Source: VBDM01 sp035317085
Lineage (GTDB): Bacteria > Pseudomonadota > Gammaproteobacteria > Burkholderiales > SG8-39
Length of the DNA: 54,067 nucleotides
Direction of reading: 5' to 3'
Assembly (NCBI GenBank): GCA_035317085.1
Contig: DATHHS010000154.1
Location: 1 to 54,067, forward strand
Positions 51,326-54,067 of this stretch are shown here, piece after piece (position 1 is the stretch's first letter; every line of letters starts with the position of its first letter). Below the pieces are notes generated by a model that was not told the DNA's origin, did not search any database, and saw nothing but the letters and a program-made list of their open reading frames with translations. Position numbers and translations under genes: made by a program.

Positions 51326-52486
51326 ATGTCAGTCCGCGAGCACGATCTGGGCGAAATTCGCGATGCCGTGGCGAAGCTCTGCGCCACCTTCCCGATGGAA
51401 TACTGGCGCGAGACCGACCGCGAGCGGCGCTACCCGACCGAGTTCGTGCGCGCGCTCACCGAGGCGGGCTGGCTTTCCTGCCTCATTCCCGAGGAGTACG
51501 GCGGCGCGGGCCTCAAGCTCAGCGCGGCCGCGGCCGTTCTGGAGGAGATCCAGCGATCCGGCGCGAACGGGGCCGCCTGCCACGCCCAGATGTACACCAT
51601 GGGGACGGTGCTGCGTCACTGCAGCGAGGCGCAGAAAAGGAAATACCTGCCGAAGATCGCAAAGGGCGAGCTGCGCCTTCAGGCTTTCGGCGTCACCGAG
51701 CCTTCGGCCGGCACCGACACCTCATCGATTCGCACCGCCGCGGTCCGCAAAGGCGAGCGCTACGTGATCAACGGGCAGAAAGTCTGGACTTCGCGCGCCG
51801 AGCATTCCGACCTGATGCTCCTTCTCGCGCGCACCGCGCCGCGCGATGAGGGACAAAAGAAGACCGACGGCCTGTCGGTGTTCATCGTGGACATGAAAGC
51901 CGCGCTCGGGCACGGGCTCACCATCCGCCCGATCCGCACCATGATCAACCACGCCACCACCGAAGTCTTCTTCGACAACCTCGAAGTGCCGGCCGAGAAT
52001 CTCGTCGGCGAGGAAGGCAAAGGCTTCCGCTACGTCCTCGACGGCATGAACGCCGAGCGCATCCTGATCGGCGCCGAGTGCATCGGCGACGCGCGCTGGT
52101 TTCTCGCGAAAGCGACCGCTTACGCCAACGAGCGCAAGGTCTTCGGCCGGCCGATCGGCCAGAACCAGGGCGTGCAGTTTCCGATCGCGCGCGCCTACAT
52201 GGCGACCGAGGCCGCCGCGCTCATGGTCGAGCACGCGGCGGCGCTCTACGAGCAGGGCAAGCCCTGCGGGCCGGAGTCGAACATGGCGAAGCAGCTCGCG
52301 GCGGAAGCCTCCTGGCAGGCGGGCGACATGTGCCTGCAGACCCACGGCGGCTTCGGCTTTGCCGAGGAATACGACGTCGAGCGCAAGTTCCGCGAGACGC
52401 GCCTGTACCAGATCGCGCCGATCTCGACCAATCTCGTGCTCTGCTATATCGCGGAGCACGTGCTGCACCTGCCGAGATCCTACTAG
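51326..52486 (+). CDS. acyl-CoA dehydrogenase family protein
   Basis: The product has 386 residues. ACAD fold: LIPEEYGGAGLKLSAAAAVLEEIQRSGAN, AFGVTEPSAGTDTSSIRTAAVRKGERYVINGQKVWTSRA, EGKGFRYVLDGMNAERILIGAECIGDARW, RKVFGRPIGQNQGVQFPIARAYM, LQTHGGFGFAEEYDVERKFRETRLYQIAPISTNLV. The segment that normally reads YEGTSEIQ and supplies the catalytic glutamate here reads APISTNLV, so that glutamate is missing; Glu244 in NAERIL occupies the alternative isovaleryl/long-chain-type position. The acyl substrate is unknown. Confidence 0.9.
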   Translation: MSVREHDLGEIRDAVAKLCATFPMEYWRETDRERRYPTEFVRALTEAGWLSCLIPEEYGGAGLKLSAAAAVLEEIQRSGANGAACHAQMYTMGTVLRHCSEAQKRKYLPKIAKGELRLQAFGVTEPSAGTDTSSIRTAAVRKGERYVINGQKVWTSRAEHSDLMLLLARTAPRDEGQKKTDGLSVFIVDMKAALGHGLTIRPIRTMINHATTEVFFDNLEVPAENLVGEEGKGFRYVLDGMNAERILIGAECIGDARWFLAKATAYANERKVFGRPIGQNQGVQFPIARAYMATEAAALMVEHAAALYEQGKPCGPESNMAKQLAAEASWQAGDMCLQTHGGFGFAEEYDVERKFRETRLYQIAPISTNLVLCYIAEHVLHLPRSY

Positions 52487-52518
52487 GGACTCAAGCGGCA
52501 AGCTTCAGGGAGAAGGAG

Positions 52519-53487
52519 ATGATCAGGAAACTTTTGTCCGCGGTCTGCGGATTTGCCGCGATGCTTGTCTGGGCTGCCGCGCCGGCACAGGATTTTCCCA
52601 ATCGCGCGGTGAAGATGCTGGTGCCGAATGCGCCCGGCAGCTCGATCGACACCATGAGCCGCATCGTCGCCGCGAAGCTCGGCGACACGCTGGGCCAGCC
52701 GGTGTTCGTCGAGAACCGCGACGGCGCCGGCGGCCTGATCGGCATCGAGGCCGGCAAGAACGCGAAGCCCGACGGCTACACCCTCATCTGCGCCTCGAAC
52801 GGCTCGATGCTGATCGCGCCGCTCCTGAAGAAGAATGTCCCCTACGATGCGGTCAAGGACTTCGAGCACATCGGGAGCTTTGCTGTCACGCCGAACGTGC
52901 TCGTCGTCCATCCGGATCTGCCGGTGAAGAGCGTGAAGGACCTGATCGAGTACGCCCGGGCGAACCGCGCGACCATCAACATGGCTTCGGCGGGCGTGGG
53001 CTCCCAGAGCCATCTCTCCGGGGTGCTGCTCATGACGATGGCGAATTTCGAATCGCTCGTCGTGCCGCACAAGGGCGGCGGGCCCTCGGTCAACTCGGTG
53101 GTGGCCGGCCAGACGCACTGGACTTTCACGCCGGCGCCCGCGGTGATGCCCTTCGTCAAGAACGGCAGGCTGCGCGCCATCGGGCACAGTCTGCCGCGCC
53201 GCTCGGCGATGCTCGGCGACATTCCGCCGGTGGCCGACACCGTTCCCGGCTACGACTACAGCGGCTGGGCGGGGTTGGTCGCACCGAAGGGCACGCCGCA
53301 GACTATCGTCGACAGGCTGCACGCAGCGTTGGCGAAGACGCTCGCCCTCGCCGAAGTGAAAGACGGGCTCTCCAAGCAGGGAGCGGAGATATTCGAAGGC
53401 TCGCCCGATGACTTCCGCAAGTTCCTCTTGCAGGACCAGGCGAACACCGTGAAGGTCATCAAGGCGGCCAACCTGCAGGGCGACTAG
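52519..53487 (+). CDS. orphan Bug-family tricarboxylate receptor
   Basis: The product has 322 residues from the ATG preceded by AGAAGGAG. A signal peptide ends near AAPAQDFPN. Bug hallmarks: FPNRAVKMLVPNAPGSSIDTMSRIVAAKLGDTLGQPVFVENRDGAGGLIGIEAGKNAKPDGYTL, then VPHKGGGPSVNSVVAGQTHWTF and GLVAPKGTPQTIVDRLHAALAKTLA. No tctAB beside it, as is usual for the expanded Bug families of betaproteobacteria. It is 32 bases after the acyl-CoA dehydrogenase, so probably cotranscribed and specific for the acid that route degrades. Confidence 0.92.
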   Translation: MIRKLLSAVCGFAAMLVWAAAPAQDFPNRAVKMLVPNAPGSSIDTMSRIVAAKLGDTLGQPVFVENRDGAGGLIGIEAGKNAKPDGYTLICASNGSMLIAPLLKKNVPYDAVKDFEHIGSFAVTPNVLVVHPDLPVKSVKDLIEYARANRATINMASAGVGSQSHLSGVLLMTMANFESLVVPHKGGGPSVNSVVAGQTHWTFTPAPAVMPFVKNGRLRAIGHSLPRRSAMLGDIPPVADTVPGYDYSGWAGLVAPKGTPQTIVDRLHAALAKTLALAEVKDGLSKQGAEIFEGSPDDFRKFLLQDQANTVKVIKAANLQGD

Positions 53488-53494
53488 CCTTGCG

Positions 53495-54067
53495 TCAGCG
53501 GCGGAGCGCTTTGCCCATGAAATGATCGGGCGCCCAGGTGGCGATCTCCGGGAAGACGCACAGGATCACCACCGCCGCCATCATGATGAATACGAACGGC
53601 AGCGTCCCCCAGATGATGTCGCCGAGAGGAATGTCGGGGGCGATCTTGTTGATGACGAAGATGTTGAGGCCCACCGGCGGATGGATGAGGCCCATTTCCA
53701 TCACCACCGACATCACCACCCCGAACCAGATCAGGTCGAAGCCTTCGGCGCGCAGCGGCGGCAGGATGATCGGCGCCGTCATCAGGATGATGCTGACCGG
53801 CGGCAGGAAGAAGCCGAGCACCACGACGAAGACCACCACCGAGGCGAGCAGCAGCCACTTCGACAAGTGCAGCGACACCACCCATTCCGCCGCGCTCTGG
53901 CTGATGTGCAGGTAGCTCATCACGTACGAATACAGCAGCGACATCCCGACGATGATCATCAGCATGGTCGATTCCGAGAGCGTGCTGGCGAAGATCGGCT
54001 TCAGGTCCGACAGGCCCCAGGCGCCGTAGATCACCGCGATCAGGAAGAGCGCGAGCACCGCGCCCAG
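53495..54067 (-). CDS. TRAP transporter large permease (DctM family), 5' part missing
   Basis: The C-terminal 190 residues or so are present; the N-terminal half lies beyond the window. Multiple transmembrane segments with DctM-type motifs: MLMIIVGMSLLYSYVMSYLHIS, LASVVVFVVVLGFFLPPVSIILMTAPIILPPL, FDLIWFGVVMSVVMEMGLIHPPVGLNIFVINKIAPDIPLGDIIWGTLPFVFIMM. The HPPVGLN motif is characteristic. Convergent with the Bug receptor, 7 bases apart. Confidence 0.9.
   Translation of the reverse strand: MGAVLALFLIAVIYGAWGLSDLKPIFASTLSESTMLMIIVGMSLLYSYVMSYLHISQSAAEWVVSLHLSKWLLLASVVVFVVVLGFFLPPVSIILMTAPIILPPLRAEGFDLIWFGVVMSVVMEMGLIHPPVGLNIFVINKIAPDIPLGDIIWGTLPFVFIMMAAVVILCVFPEIATWAPDHFMGKALRR

Overview
The window looks like a chromosomal segment of a high-GC betaproteobacterium (Burkholderiales/Nitrosomonadales-like). 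Three things point there: the gene order gltB-aroB-aroK-pilQPONM with a divergent mrcA; the cytochrome c4-engB-hemB-dsbD-cutA block; and Bug-type solute receptors with a tripartite tricarboxylate transporter. Codon use is uniformly GC-rich except for one clearly lower-GC insert near the left end.

Left part (1-16108). A truncated gltB is separated from aroB by a 3.15-kb transposon (1961-5106). The element has 25-bp terminal inverted repeats beginning GGTAGTGTCTCA and an 8-bp target duplication GCCCCACG. Inside are an IS1-like transposase, a ribbon-helix-helix protein with a palindromic operator, a tRNA-Thr-like gene, an AAA+ ATPase and a small basic protein. A 27-bp remnant of the same ends, followed by a third copy of the target duplication, abuts its right side. 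Next come shikimate genes aroB/aroK, the type IV pilus assembly operon pilMNOPQ (reverse strand), divergent mrcA (PBP1a), cyaY (frataxin), a small LptM-type lipoprotein and lysA.

Middle part (16181-28739). An RND efflux adaptor and pump are followed by an ECF sigma/anti-sigma pair, diheme cytochrome c4, engB and hemB. hemB is preceded by a strongly structured leader that overlaps the engB 3' end. Then come dsbD-cutA-epimerase as one overlapping reverse-strand cluster and a 2Fe-2S flavoprotein reductase.

Right part (28755-54067). This is mostly catabolic and uptake functions: a complete branched-chain amino acid-type ABC importer (livK-H-M-G-F order), a small cytochrome c, a YyaL-type thioredoxin-domain protein, a FecR-like secreted protein, ilvD, lgt, a YdcH/DUF465 protein, a TauE/SafE exporter, a large FAD/Fe-S dehydrogenase, a FrnE-type DsbA protein, serine-glyoxylate aminotransferase, tctCBA, an enoyl-CoA hydratase, a SET-domain methyltransferase, a DUF1330 protein, a CaiB/BaiF CoA-transferase divergent from an acyl-CoA dehydrogenase, a second Bug receptor, and the end of a TRAP large permease. 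The last ten genes or so read as an organic-acid/CoA-thioester uptake and degradation neighbourhood.

The most unusual object is the transposon. It looks complete and carries a tRNA-like gene and an ATPase in addition to its transposase. All assignments are from reading the sequence; no database search was run.
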